DNA of 64,000 nucleotides from assembly GCF_001468005.1 (NCBI RefSeq), contig NZ_LNYY01000019.1, positions 2,167,070-2,231,069 on the forward strand, in the 5' to 3' direction. The stretch is from Legionella steelei. Lineage in GTDB: Bacteria; Pseudomonadota; Gammaproteobacteria; Legionellales; Legionellaceae. Shown here piece after piece: positions 25,556 to 34,936 of the stretch. Position 1 is the first letter of the stretch, and every line of letters begins with the position of its first letter. The notes below the pieces were generated by a model. The model did no database searches and was not told where the DNA came from. It saw only the letters and a list, made by a program, of their open reading frames with translations. The translations under genes and the position numbers were made by a program.

Positions 25556-28500
25556 ATGCGCATTGTATTGGATTTGCAAGGGGCACAAACAGCGAGCAGC
25601 ATCCGTGGTCTTGGTCGTTACTCACTTTCACTTGCTAGGGCAATTGCCCAGAATCCTCGTGGGCATGAAATAATCATAGCACTTAATGGCCACTTTGAAA
25701 AAACAATTGAACCTATACGTGGCTTATTTTCTGGAATACTTCCTCAAAAAAATATTCAAGTTTGGACTCCTCCCGTTTATCCTGCTTCTAGTGACAATTC
25801 TCTATTACAACAAAAAATATCGGCACACATTTATGAAGCATTTTTGGCTAATTTAGCCCCTGATTTAATTCATTTTCTCAGTTTCTTTGAAGGATATGGT
25901 AATCCGGCTACAACCAGTATTGATCAGTTTATTTCTGTATGCCCTATCGTAGTGAGCCTACATGATTTAATCCCTTTAATTTATACTCAGGATTATTTAG
26001 AGCCTAATACACACTATAAAGAATTTTATCTGCGTAAAATAGAACAGTTTAAACAAGCAACAGCATGGTTTGCAGTATCTAATTCAGCGGCACATGAAGG
26101 CGAATCACTACTAAAATTAGACAAAGAAAAAATAGTTAATACTTATGAAGGTTGTGACTCCATTTTTAAAAAAATAACGATTCCTCACGTTGAAGAGACA
26201 ATTCTGCGTAAAAAATTTCATTTGGCTCAAGCGTTCATCATGTGTGCCGGTGCAACAGATGTACGTAAAAACCATTTAAGTTTAATCAAGGCATATGCGA
26301 AGTTACCTGCGCTGCTTCGTAAACAGCACCAACTCGCGATTGTTGGGGATTTACCTGAACATGATAAAACAACCTTTTTAAAGCTTGCCAAAACTTGTGG
26401 TTTAAAAGAGCATGAATGTGTCATCACCGGCAAGGTTACTGATCTTGAGATGGCCAAGCTTTATAACCTATGCCATTTATTTGTTTTTCCTTCGTGGCAT
26501 GAAGGATTTGGACTGCCGGTATTAGAGGCAATGAGTTGTGGTGCAGCAGTTATTGGTTCTAATACCTCAAGCATACCGGAGTTAATTAATGATGCAGACG
26601 CTTTGTTCAATCCTTTTGATGAATTAGCGATTACCAATAAAATGGAGGAAGTACTTACTAATGAATCCTTTAGATTATCGTTGATTGAAAATGGATTAAC
26701 ACAAGCGCAATTATTTTCATGGGATAAAAGTGCTCAATGTGCTGTGACGGAGTATGAAAAAATCCATGCCATGATGCTAGAAAAAAAACAGCCATTAAAC
26801 GTCGGGAGTAAATCTCGTCCTCGATTAGCATTTGTATCTCCTTTGCCTCCGGAAAAGACGGGTATTGCTGATTACTCTACGTCATTACTGTCAGTTTTAG
26901 CGTGTTACTATGATATTCATGTAATCGTCGAACAAAAAAAGGTCGATTCGGCGATAAAAGCAAAGTTTCCAGTACATGATGCGGCTTGGTTTATGAAGCA
27001 TTCTAAAGAGTTTGACCGCATAGTCTATCAGTTTGGTAATTCACCATTTCATCAATACATGCTTTTTTTGTTAAAAAAAGCCCCAGGAATTGTAGTACTG
27101 CATGATTTTTTCTTGAGTGAGTTGTTTGCTTGGGACACTGCAAAAGATGAGAGTGTTTGGCTACAAACTCTTTATCAGGCTCATGGTTATTTGGCTTTAA
27201 ATTGTCACTTAGCACAGAAAAACATTAAGAAAAAATATCCTCTTAATCTCAGTGTATTACAACAAGCACAAGGAATAATTGTTCATAGTGAACATGCACG
27301 CCAATTGGCGAATCAATGGTTCCCTAAAAATAAAACTGCTCATTGGGCGGTCATTCCTCATTTCGCAGCGCCTCAATCTGCACCGGTAAATCGTATCCAA
27401 TCACGGGCGTTCTTAGGTCTAGAAATGAATGAGTTGGTGATCTGTAGTTTTGGATTTATTGCACCAACTAAACTGCATCAGCAAATAATAGAAGCCTGGA
27501 GTCATTCAACTTTAGCACGGAATAAAACGTGTAAATTGATTTTTGTGGGCGAAAATCATGGTGGTAACTACGGTAGCAATTTATTGCAAATGATAAAGCA
27601 ATCACCCAATGCAGAAAATATTCTTATAACAGGATGGGTTGATAAAGCGATCTTTGAGCATTATTTGGCCGCTGCAGATATAGGAATACAATTGCGAACT
27701 GATTCTCGAGGAGAGACTTCCGGCGCTACCCTTTATTGTATGAGTTATGGGATCCCCACCATTATTAATAAGCATGGTTCAATGGGAGAGTTCCCAGATG
27801 ACGCATTCTGGGCTTTGCCTGATGAGTTTACCAAAGAACAACTCGTCGAGGCATTAGAGCGATTGCACGATGATCTCGATTTACGGATCAGTTTAGGAAA
27901 AAATGCGCGAAACATTAGTGAAACTCAGTATGCTCTTAATCTGTGCGCTAAACAATATGAGACGGCGATAGAGGGTTTTTACAAAAAATCAAAAGCCAAT
28001 ACTCCTCAATTAATTCAATCATTAGTACATATTGAGCCAGGTAATTTTTTTATGGATCCTCAAGAGGAGCTAGCTGTTGTGCGTTCAATAGCACAAAATA
28101 GTTCTTTACCTGTTGCCAGTAAACTATTATTTCTTGATATTTCAGGAACAGTTGGTACGCAACTAAAAACAGGCATAGAACGGGTATCCCTTGCTTTAAC
28201 CCGCACACTTATTTTGTCTCCTCATTCAGGATATCGAGTAGAACCGGTATATTTAAGTAATCAAAATGGTCAATGGCATTATCGGTATGCACGTCAGTAT
28301 ACAGCGACGCTTTTGGGATTACCTGCTCATACCTTTGTTGATGATATTGTTGATTTTAATAAAGATGATATTTTGTTAGGGCTGGATCTGGATCGAGATA
28401 AAGTGATTCAGGCTAGTCAACAGGGTTTATACCGTCAATTAAGAAATTGGGGATTATCCGTTTATTTTATTATCCACGATTTATTGCCTATTTTACTTGA

Positions 28501-29371
28501 GCAACATTTTCCACCAAATACATATGAGACTCACTTTTTATGGCTAAAAGCAGTAGCACAATTGGATGGCGCCATCTGTATTTCAAAGACCGTGATGAGT
28601 GAGATGCAGCAGTGGCTTGAAGTGAATCAGCCAGAACGTTACCTTGCTTTTAAACTGGCATATTCTTATTCTGGGGCTAATTTTGCGAACCCTTTGGCCA
28701 CCTTATCGATACCTAATGGCCAATCTTCAATAGTCGATACAGTCAATTCTCAACCTGCTTTTTTAATGGTGGGAACAGTTGAGCCACGCAAAGGACATTT
28801 ACAAGTAATCGAGGCCTTTAGTTTATTATGGCAACAAGGCTATGAGGTGAATTTAATTATTATTGGTGCAGAAGGCTGGTTAGATTTACCAGATAATCAA
28901 CGGCGTACTATCCCTCATATTGTTCATGTCTTAAATACGCATCCAGAAAATGGGAGACGGTTATTTTGGTTTAAGAGCGTAAGCGATGAGGCATTGCAAG
29001 AAATGTATCAACATGCTTCCTGTTATATCGCTGCAAGTGAGGGAGAGGGGTTTGGTTTACCTTTAATGGAGGCTGCAAGCTATCACCTTCCAATTTTAGC
29101 TCGAGCAATTGCGGTATTCAAAGAAATTTTGGGAGACAATGCGACTTATTTTGAGACGCGAGACAGTCAGAAACTAGCTAAAGTTATCATCAATTGGCTC
29201 GATGAATTTGATAAAGGATCATGCCCTACGCCACAATTGCTCAAAAGCCTTACTTGGGAAGAAAGTGCCAAAAATTTACTAGAAATACTAGGAGGTGATC
29301 AATGGCCAATCCGCTGGATGCCAAGACCGATAACCAAGGTGCATGATGTACAGGAAGAAACAGTCAGTTGA
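25556..29371 (+). CDS. Giant protein with three GT4-type glycosyltransferase modules
   Basis: 1271 residues made of three GT-B modules. Module 1 (about 1-405) has donor-site motif HEGFGLPVLEAMSCG near 314. Module 2 (about 420-800) has a weaker motif, GETSGATLYCMSYGIP, near 718, where the usual E-x7-E glutamates are altered. Module 3 (about 860-1255) has GTVEPRKGH near 1075 and EGEGFGLPLMEAASY near 1160. Multi-module GT4 proteins build repeating units of ABC-exported O-antigens and capsules, each active site adding one linkage. Module 3 resembles the separate glycosyltransferase at 31443-32972, suggesting duplication. Sugar specificity cannot be read from the sequence. Confidence 0.85.
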   Translation: MRIVLDLQGAQTASSIRGLGRYSLSLARAIAQNPRGHEIIIALNGHFEKTIEPIRGLFSGILPQKNIQVWTPPVYPASSDNSLLQQKISAHIYEAFLANLAPDLIHFLSFFEGYGNPATTSIDQFISVCPIVVSLHDLIPLIYTQDYLEPNTHYKEFYLRKIEQFKQATAWFAVSNSAAHEGESLLKLDKEKIVNTYEGCDSIFKKITIPHVEETILRKKFHLAQAFIMCAGATDVRKNHLSLIKAYAKLPALLRKQHQLAIVGDLPEHDKTTFLKLAKTCGLKEHECVITGKVTDLEMAKLYNLCHLFVFPSWHEGFGLPVLEAMSCGAAVIGSNTSSIPELINDADALFNPFDELAITNKMEEVLTNESFRLSLIENGLTQAQLFSWDKSAQCAVTEYEKIHAMMLEKKQPLNVGSKSRPRLAFVSPLPPEKTGIADYSTSLLSVLACYYDIHVIVEQKKVDSAIKAKFPVHDAAWFMKHSKEFDRIVYQFGNSPFHQYMLFLLKKAPGIVVLHDFFLSELFAWDTAKDESVWLQTLYQAHGYLALNCHLAQKNIKKKYPLNLSVLQQAQGIIVHSEHARQLANQWFPKNKTAHWAVIPHFAAPQSAPVNRIQSRAFLGLEMNELVICSFGFIAPTKLHQQIIEAWSHSTLARNKTCKLIFVGENHGGNYGSNLLQMIKQSPNAENILITGWVDKAIFEHYLAAADIGIQLRTDSRGETSGATLYCMSYGIPTIINKHGSMGEFPDDAFWALPDEFTKEQLVEALERLHDDLDLRISLGKNARNISETQYALNLCAKQYETAIEGFYKKSKANTPQLIQSLVHIEPGNFFMDPQEELAVVRSIAQNSSLPVASKLLFLDISGTVGTQLKTGIERVSLALTRTLILSPHSGYRVEPVYLSNQNGQWHYRYARQYTATLLGLPAHTFVDDIVDFNKDDILLGLDLDRDKVIQASQQGLYRQLRNWGLSVYFIIHDLLPILLEQHFPPNTYETHFLWLKAVAQLDGAICISKTVMSEMQQWLEVNQPERYLAFKLAYSYSGANFANPLATLSIPNGQSSIVDTVNSQPAFLMVGTVEPRKGHLQVIEAFSLLWQQGYEVNLIIIGAEGWLDLPDNQRRTIPHIVHVLNTHPENGRRLFWFKSVSDEALQEMYQHASCYIAASEGEGFGLPLMEAASYHLPILARAIAVFKEILGDNATYFETRDSQKLAKVIINWLDEFDKGSCPTPQLLKSLTWEESAKNLLEILGGDQWPIRWMPRPITKVHDVQEETVS

Positions 29372-29402
29372 GTATATGTAATCTATTTTAAACGGCGAGC
29401 TC

Positions 29403-31367
29403 ATGATTAATACCGATGCTAATAATGCAAAAGAGTATATAAGAACTTTATATCGAGGCGTGCTTCATAGGGAGCCAGATGCGGAAGGTTTTAACAATTG
29501 GCTACATCAGCTAAATTCGGGGGCTATGCAGCCCTATGAAATTTTTGAATGTTTTTTAGCTTCGGATGAAAAAAAAATGTTAGCCAGTAAGCTTGCTGGG
29601 GCTAATTATCATGTTCCTGATGAGCTCATGATAACTTCTTATCCTATCAATCGAGTTCTTTGTATTGGTTCTTGTCTTATCGAATCATGGATTAACATCA
29701 TTGCTCATGTCGGAGGCGGGACGGTTTGTGATCATATTTTGTATAATAATGTTGCCGAATTGCCTGAACAACCACCAGTGCCAATCGATGAATATAATTT
29801 TCAAGTGATTCAGATACCGTTAAGATCCGTTTTACCAGAGACTGCTTTTTGGGGCTTGGACTATACCACAGAAGAGCCTTTTCAGGCTTTATTTGCAGAA
29901 ACGAAACAAAGAGTAATTTATTTTCTGCAAGCCGCATTGCGCTGGAATGTGCAGTATGGATTATTAACTTTTGTATGTAATTTTCTTACACCACAACAAA
30001 ATCCTATGGGAAGACTATTTCCGCGTCATGATTATCGTAATATGCTTTATTTTATTGAACAGCTAAATGTTTTTTTGTCACGAGAATTGTGTTCTTACCA
30101 ACAGGTATATTTTCTGGATATCAATCAAATTTCTTTTATTCATGGACAAAAAAACGCTCGAGATGATGTGTTGTGGTTATCAGTACATAGTTCTATCTTA
30201 TCTGATTGGGACTATCAGTTTGATCAAGATAGAGTTCAACCAATACAGCCAGCGAGTTATTCATTTATCACCAGACAAAAAGAATATATTGAAGCAATCT
30301 GGTTGGAACTGGTTGCCATGTATCGTTCAATCCGACAAGCTGATGCAATTAAATTAGTGGTTTTTGATCTGGATAATACGCTTTGGCGAGGCGTTGTTGC
30401 AGAAAGCGAGCAAAAGGGGTATTTAACTTTGGAAGGCTGGCCACTTGGCCTGATTGAAGCAATTCATGTGTTAAAAAAGCGTGGTATTTTGCTGGCCATA
30501 ATTAGTAAGAATGACGAACAGCATATCCGTATGCTCTGGCCGGAAATTATGGGTGGCTTAATTGATTTAGATAGTTTTGCTTCCATCAAAATCAATTGGA
30601 ATTCTAAAGTAAATAATATGCAAGAGATTATTAATGAGCTTAATTTACTTCCGGCCAATGTTCTTTTTATCGATGATAACCATGTTGAGCGGGCGCATAT
30701 TAGGAATAGTTTCCCAGAAGTTCGTCTATTAGGTGATAATCCCTATTTGATTCGACGAGTTTTATTGTGGAGCCCTGAGCTGCAGGTTGCCCAATTGACG
30801 AAGGAGTCTGCGCGTCGCACAGAAATGGTGCAAGCGCAAATGCAAAGAGCACGGGATCATCAAAAACTATCCCGGTCTGAGTTTTTATCATCATTGAATA
30901 TCCAAATAACTCAGAATAAAATTCACACTACAAATCATCAACGCTTCTCTAGAGTTCTCGAACTTTTAAATAAAACGAATCAATTTAATACAACCGGTCA
31001 GCGTTGGACTCATGAGCAATGTGTGGCGCATTTTTCCTCTGGGGGGGTAATTTATTTTTTTGACGTTGCTGATAAATATTCTAATTATGGTTTGGTGGTT
31101 GTGGTCATTCTTGCTCACTCCTCTATAAAACAAATGGTTATGAGTTGTCGCGTCATTGGCTTGGATATTGAATTGGCAGCAATTAACTCAATTTGTCATG
31201 AATTATGGAATGATGGCTATGTTGATGTTGATGCCGAGTTTGTTGAAACAAAAACGAACCTCCCAGCACGAAATCTTTATAAACAATGTGGGTTTATTGC
31301 TCATGGCACGATTTGGCGCAAGCAGCTGCATGAACATATCGCTGAACACATATGTCGCGAAATCTAA
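29403..31367 (+). CDS. DUF4214-SGNH-HAD(FkbH)-GNAT fusion protein
   Basis: 654 residues. Residues 10-58 are a DUF4214 repeat (LYRGVLHREPDAEGFNNWL). About 75-300 form an SGNH-like domain. About 317-450 form a HAD-IIIC domain with VVFDLDNTLWRGVV, LAIISKNDE and VLFIDDNHVERAHI, which carries D-x-D-x-T and the late acidic pair. About 500-645 form a GNAT-like end (VIGLDIELAAI, PARNLYKQCGF). The last three parts are the FkbH architecture, which in other systems loads a glyceryl or acyl unit onto a carrier protein. The N-terminal DUF4214 fusion ties it to the neighbouring glycan genes. No acyl carrier protein gene is visible nearby. Confidence 0.8.
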   Translation: MINTDANNAKEYIRTLYRGVLHREPDAEGFNNWLHQLNSGAMQPYEIFECFLASDEKKMLASKLAGANYHVPDELMITSYPINRVLCIGSCLIESWINIIAHVGGGTVCDHILYNNVAELPEQPPVPIDEYNFQVIQIPLRSVLPETAFWGLDYTTEEPFQALFAETKQRVIYFLQAALRWNVQYGLLTFVCNFLTPQQNPMGRLFPRHDYRNMLYFIEQLNVFLSRELCSYQQVYFLDINQISFIHGQKNARDDVLWLSVHSSILSDWDYQFDQDRVQPIQPASYSFITRQKEYIEAIWLELVAMYRSIRQADAIKLVVFDLDNTLWRGVVAESEQKGYLTLEGWPLGLIEAIHVLKKRGILLAIISKNDEQHIRMLWPEIMGGLIDLDSFASIKINWNSKVNNMQEIINELNLLPANVLFIDDNHVERAHIRNSFPEVRLLGDNPYLIRRVLLWSPELQVAQLTKESARRTEMVQAQMQRARDHQKLSRSEFLSSLNIQITQNKIHTTNHQRFSRVLELLNKTNQFNTTGQRWTHEQCVAHFSSGGVIYFFDVADKYSNYGLVVVVILAHSSIKQMVMSCRVIGLDIELAAINSICHELWNDGYVDVDAEFVETKTNLPARNLYKQCGFIAHGTIWRKQLHEHIAEHICREI

Positions 31368-31442
31368 AATCAGGCACCAAGACTTGTTATTATTGGCAAG
31401 CATAGTAATATCCTTGGCATTCTTTGGCCATACTCGATCGTT

Positions 31443-32972
31443 GTGCACAATTTATTGACCCGACTCAATTTGCTACGTAGTTCTTTTAAAGAAATGCAAT
31501 TTTATGTGACGTTCCGCGCGCATTGGCGAAAAATTGAAATTACAACAGCAAAATATAGGCATTGGCTTCGTCGATTGGGGAGAAATTTATTTTGGATTCT
31601 AACCCATCGTTTTTATATTAAAAAAAATCAAAAAAAATCGTTATCTTTACTACGCCTCATGAATAACTCATCCCAAGAAGCAGTGATAGATAAAACTAAA
31701 GTGCAACGAGTTTTAGATGATCTTACAAAAAATACTGCTTCAATAAATATGGGTTCGCCAGTGTTATTGGCGCATTTGCAAAGGTATGTTAGGGATGCAA
31801 CTGTTTTGCACGATGCACCGCAATTATTCATTGATATATCTGAGTTAGTTAAAAAAGATTATGCAACGGGCATTCAACGCGTAGTCCGCTCTATTTTAAT
31901 TCACTGGCTTTTAGCTCCCCCTTCAGGTTGGCGGGTACAGCCGGTGTACGCCACTAAATATGATGGCTATTTATATGCTCATCACTTTACGATAAAACTA
32001 TTGGGAAGCGATAAATTTTTTTTAAAAGATACTCCTATAGCCTATCGTGCGGGAGATATTTTTTTAGGATTGGATCTTTGTTATGAAATAGTGATCGCGC
32101 AACAGAACTTTTATCAAAAACTGCGAGCATGTGACGTTAAAACTTGCTTTTTAGTCCACGATTTATTACCGGTTTTAATGCCACATTATTTTCCTAATGT
32201 AGCAAGCAAGTTATATCGAGATTGGCTTGAGGTAATTGTTAGCAGTAATGGTCTTTTTTGTGTCTCGCAAAGTACGGCCCAAGTGTTAGAAGAATGGATA
32301 ACAAACAATAAACTAAAGCCAAGGGGTAACGCGCCGATCTCTTGGTTCCATCTGGGGTCTGATCTACAAAATTCGGTACCAAGTTTGGGATTACCTGCAG
32401 ATGCAGAATTATTTCTTAAACAACTACAGCAGCATGTGAGCTTTTTGCTTGTTGCGACTTTGGAACCACGAAAAGGCCATAAGCAAACCCTGGATGCTTT
32501 TGAGTTGTTATGGCAACAAGGTCATTCTATTAATTTAATTTTAGTGGGCAAAACCGGTTGGATGATGAACTCTTTTGTAGCACGCATCAAGTCTCATCCT
32601 CAATACGGCATTCATTTATTCTGGATAGACAATGCGAGCGACCAATATGTGCAACAATTATATGAGGCTGCCACGTGTCTACTTTTTCCTTCAGAAGGGG
32701 AGGGATTCGGTCTACCAATAATTGAAGCGGCTAATTATGGATTACCTATTTTGGCGCGTAACCTCCCAGTATTTAGAGAGATTGCGGGCGAATATGCTCA
32801 CTATTTTAGTGGTTATAAGGCTGCTGAACTCGCGGAAGCGATAAGTAATTGGATACGGCTTTACCAACAGGGGTTAGTAACCGACTCATCAGCAATGCCC
32901 AGATTAACTTGGGCGGAAAGTTCTGCTCAATTATTAGCCCGTATTAACCCTGGCGATTATATAAATCAATAG
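31443..32972 (+). CDS. GT4-family glycosyltransferase
   Basis: Up to 509 residues. The start is uncertain: GTG 31443 as given, or ATG 31494. A basic N-terminal segment of about 110 residues (RKIEITTAKYRHWLRRLGRN) precedes a GT-B fold. VATLEPRKGHKQTLDAFELLWQQG and EGEGFGLPIIEAANYGLPILARNLPVFREI are donor-site motifs and closely resemble module 3 of the 1271-residue protein, including the preceding LFIDISELVKKDYATGIQRV segment. The 3' end overlaps the ATPase gene on the other strand by 29 bases. Confidence 0.85.
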   Translation: MHNLLTRLNLLRSSFKEMQFYVTFRAHWRKIEITTAKYRHWLRRLGRNLFWILTHRFYIKKNQKKSLSLLRLMNNSSQEAVIDKTKVQRVLDDLTKNTASINMGSPVLLAHLQRYVRDATVLHDAPQLFIDISELVKKDYATGIQRVVRSILIHWLLAPPSGWRVQPVYATKYDGYLYAHHFTIKLLGSDKFFLKDTPIAYRAGDIFLGLDLCYEIVIAQQNFYQKLRACDVKTCFLVHDLLPVLMPHYFPNVASKLYRDWLEVIVSSNGLFCVSQSTAQVLEEWITNNKLKPRGNAPISWFHLGSDLQNSVPSLGLPADAELFLKQLQQHVSFLLVATLEPRKGHKQTLDAFELLWQQGHSINLILVGKTGWMMNSFVARIKSHPQYGIHLFWIDNASDQYVQQLYEAATCLLFPSEGEGFGLPIIEAANYGLPILARNLPVFREIAGEYAHYFSGYKAAELAEAISNWIRLYQQGLVTDSSAMPRLTWAESSAQLLARINPGDYINQ

Positions 32973-33603
32973 CGTCATCTATCCGATGATAAACAGATAA
33001 TTGTTGCTTATTAAGATAGATGGCCTGATTACAAAACTGTTTCACAGTTTCCATATCGTGTGACACCATAATAATGCCTTTATCTGCAGCTTTATCTTTA
33101 AAAACATCTAAACATTTTTGTCTAAAATAAGAATCACCTACAGCTAAAGTTTCATCGATTACATAATAATCAAAATCAAAAGCCATGGACATGCCAAAGG
33201 CTAATCGTGAAGCCATTCCTGAACTATAAGTTGAAACCAGCATGTCAAAATAATTGCCCACCTCAGCAAAATCTTCAACAAATTTTATTTTTAATTCTTG
33301 CTCTGCAGAACTACAAGAAAAAAGGCGACATATAAAGCGAATATTCTCTCGCCCTGTTAAGTTATTAATAAATCCGCTGCTTAAACCAATTGGCCAAGAA
33401 ATAGTACCAGAGCGCGTGATTGCTCCCTCGTTAGGCCGTTCCACATCACATAACAAACGTAATAAAGTAGATTTTCCTGCCCCGTTGGGACCGAGCACAG
33501 CAAGCTTATCTCCAAAATTCAAAGTAAAGGATAATTTTTCAAAAAGGGTGTTACGCTTGCCGTGTACTTTATAATATTTAGTAATATTATCTACAATAAT
33601 CAT
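32944..33603 (-). CDS. ABC exporter ATPase for polysaccharide (KpsT/Wzt-like)
   Basis: 219 residues: Walker A GPNGAGKST at 38-46, signature YSSGMASRLAFG, Walker B YYVIDETLAVGD, and switch His in MVSHDMETV. The length fits capsule-type KpsT, with no C-terminal carbohydrate-binding domain as in Wzt of O8/O9a antigens, so the glycan need not be capped for recognition by the ATPase. It presumably pairs with the permease at 24.1-24.9 kb. The 3' end overlaps the glycosyltransferase gene tail-to-tail. Confidence 0.88.
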   Translation of the reverse strand: MIIVDNITKYYKVHGKRNTLFEKLSFTLNFGDKLAVLGPNGAGKSTLLRLLCDVERPNEGAITRSGTISWPIGLSSGFINNLTGRENIRFICRLFSCSSAEQELKIKFVEDFAEVGNYFDMLVSTYSSGMASRLAFGMSMAFDFDYYVIDETLAVGDSYFRQKCLDVFKDKAADKGIIMVSHDMETVKQFCNQAIYLNKQQLSVYHRIDDAIDLYNRQG

Positions 33604-33976
33604 TTTGCCTGCTCATTATATAATGTAATAACAACAAAAATTCTTTTGTCAAAACGTGTTCTTATCACAGTTAAGTTTATAAGGTGACTTAATCCAGTCC
33701 TCAAGCGCATGAGAGGATTCTACTTTATTAATTATTGTGGTAATAGTCTGTCTTAACTCTTTACGCGATACCTAATCAACTAAAAAGGATAGTGTAAATG
33801 ATTTGACCTAACACTTGGCGCGTTTTGTCTTATCTGTTCTGATGGCTCTGTTACCAACATTCCGAAAATAAAATAACTGTGAGGGGGCGCTCATTATGGT
33901 GATGCCGTCGCTCAGTTGGATTGTTAAAATATTCCATGATAGAATTTTAATTACATTAATTTTCAACTTTATCCTT
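33604..33976. other. Gap between divergent ATPase and beta-barrel genes
   Basis: 373 bases with no supported gene. An open frame from 33896 reads into the next gene but lacks coding character before 33977. The only structure seen is a weak TCCTC/GAGGA dyad near 33696-33715. Promoters for both flanking genes must lie here, but none is convincing. Confidence 0.5.
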
Positions 33977-34831
33977 ATGAATTTTATCAAATTTTCTTGC
34001 ACTGCTGCTCTGCTTGCAACCAGTTCTTTGTTAGCTGCAGCAGCTGCCCCTACTGTAGGATGGACTGGCTTTTATGCTGGCATTAATGGTGGTTATGCCA
34101 ATGCGCGTAATAAAGTACGCACACATGTTTCTACGCTGCGCACCTTACCCTTGCCCATTGCTTCTCCTGCACTAGGAGCGTCTACTTCGGTAACTGCAGG
34201 CACATTTTCTTTATCACCAACGTATCAAGACTTTATCGGTGGCGGACAGGTTGGATATTTGTACTCTTTGAATCATTTTGTTCTGGGGGTAGAAACGGAT
34301 ATTCAAGGCATAACTCCTGGAACTAAAACAAGTTCTGCACACCAAATTGTTCCCATTCCTAGAGCTACCACGTCAAAAATAGAGTCAAATTTGGCTTTAA
34401 CTCAGGATATTGATTATTTAGGAACAGTACGTGGACGCTTAGGCATTCTAGCTACCCCTTCCTTGCTTTTCGCGGCAACAGGCGGTTATGCCTACGGGGG
34501 AACTCGTTTGGATGCTGAGCTTGCTCAGAATTATCTGGGAACGGCAAATAATTTAGTAAAACGATTTACCAGTGATGTGCATTCCTCTTCGACACGGAGT
34601 GGTTGGACTGTAGGGGGGACTTTAGAATGGCGTTATCAAGGGCAGTGGAGTACGAAATTAGAATATTTGTACTATGACTTAGGCTCCAAAACATATAACG
34701 CAACTCCTCTAGTCAGTATGATTAATGGGGGACCCAATGCCGGGGATGCATTTTTTGTTAATGCCGTAAGTGCTACCTCGCAATTCAATGGCCACGTAGT
34801 TCGTTTAGGTATTAACCACTTATTTGCGTGA
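33977..34831 (+). CDS. Outer-membrane beta-barrel protein (Omp25/OmpA-membrane type)
   Basis: 284 residues from ATG 33977, which opens a signal peptide (MNFIKFSCTAALLATSSLLAAAAA). The mature protein begins with GWTGFYAGINGGYANAR, the first strand of small eight-stranded barrels. VRGRLGILATPSLLFAATGGYAYGG and the closing GHVVRLGINHLFA strand are also typical, the latter ending shortly before the C-terminus. No peptidoglycan-binding domain follows. Function unknown; similar proteins serve as structural or adhesion proteins. It sits beside, not within, the glycan locus. Confidence 0.8.
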   Translation: MNFIKFSCTAALLATSSLLAAAAAPTVGWTGFYAGINGGYANARNKVRTHVSTLRTLPLPIASPALGASTSVTAGTFSLSPTYQDFIGGGQVGYLYSLNHFVLGVETDIQGITPGTKTSSAHQIVPIPRATTSKIESNLALTQDIDYLGTVRGRLGILATPSLLFAATGGYAYGGTRLDAELAQNYLGTANNLVKRFTSDVHSSSTRSGWTVGGTLEWRYQGQWSTKLEYLYYDLGSKTYNATPLVSMINGGPNAGDAFFVNAVSATSQFNGHVVRLGINHLFA

Positions 34832-34936
34832 CGCTTATTTACGTGCCCGAAAAAAGCATGAAGGTCGGGCCCTGGCCCGACAATATAATTGTTGCAAATT
34901 GGTCTTGCTGCTCCACCTCAATGCGCGGAAAATTTT

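Noticed and set aside
31368-31493. Possible frameshift joining the FkbH-like gene and the next glycosyltransferase
   Set aside because: The FkbH-like protein ends after a complete GNAT domain, and the next frame begins with its own basic segment; no family is split.
22960-33603. Genomic island with its own mobility genes
   Set aside because: No integrase, transposase or tRNA-flanked ends; the acquired-region idea rests only on the gap in palindromes.
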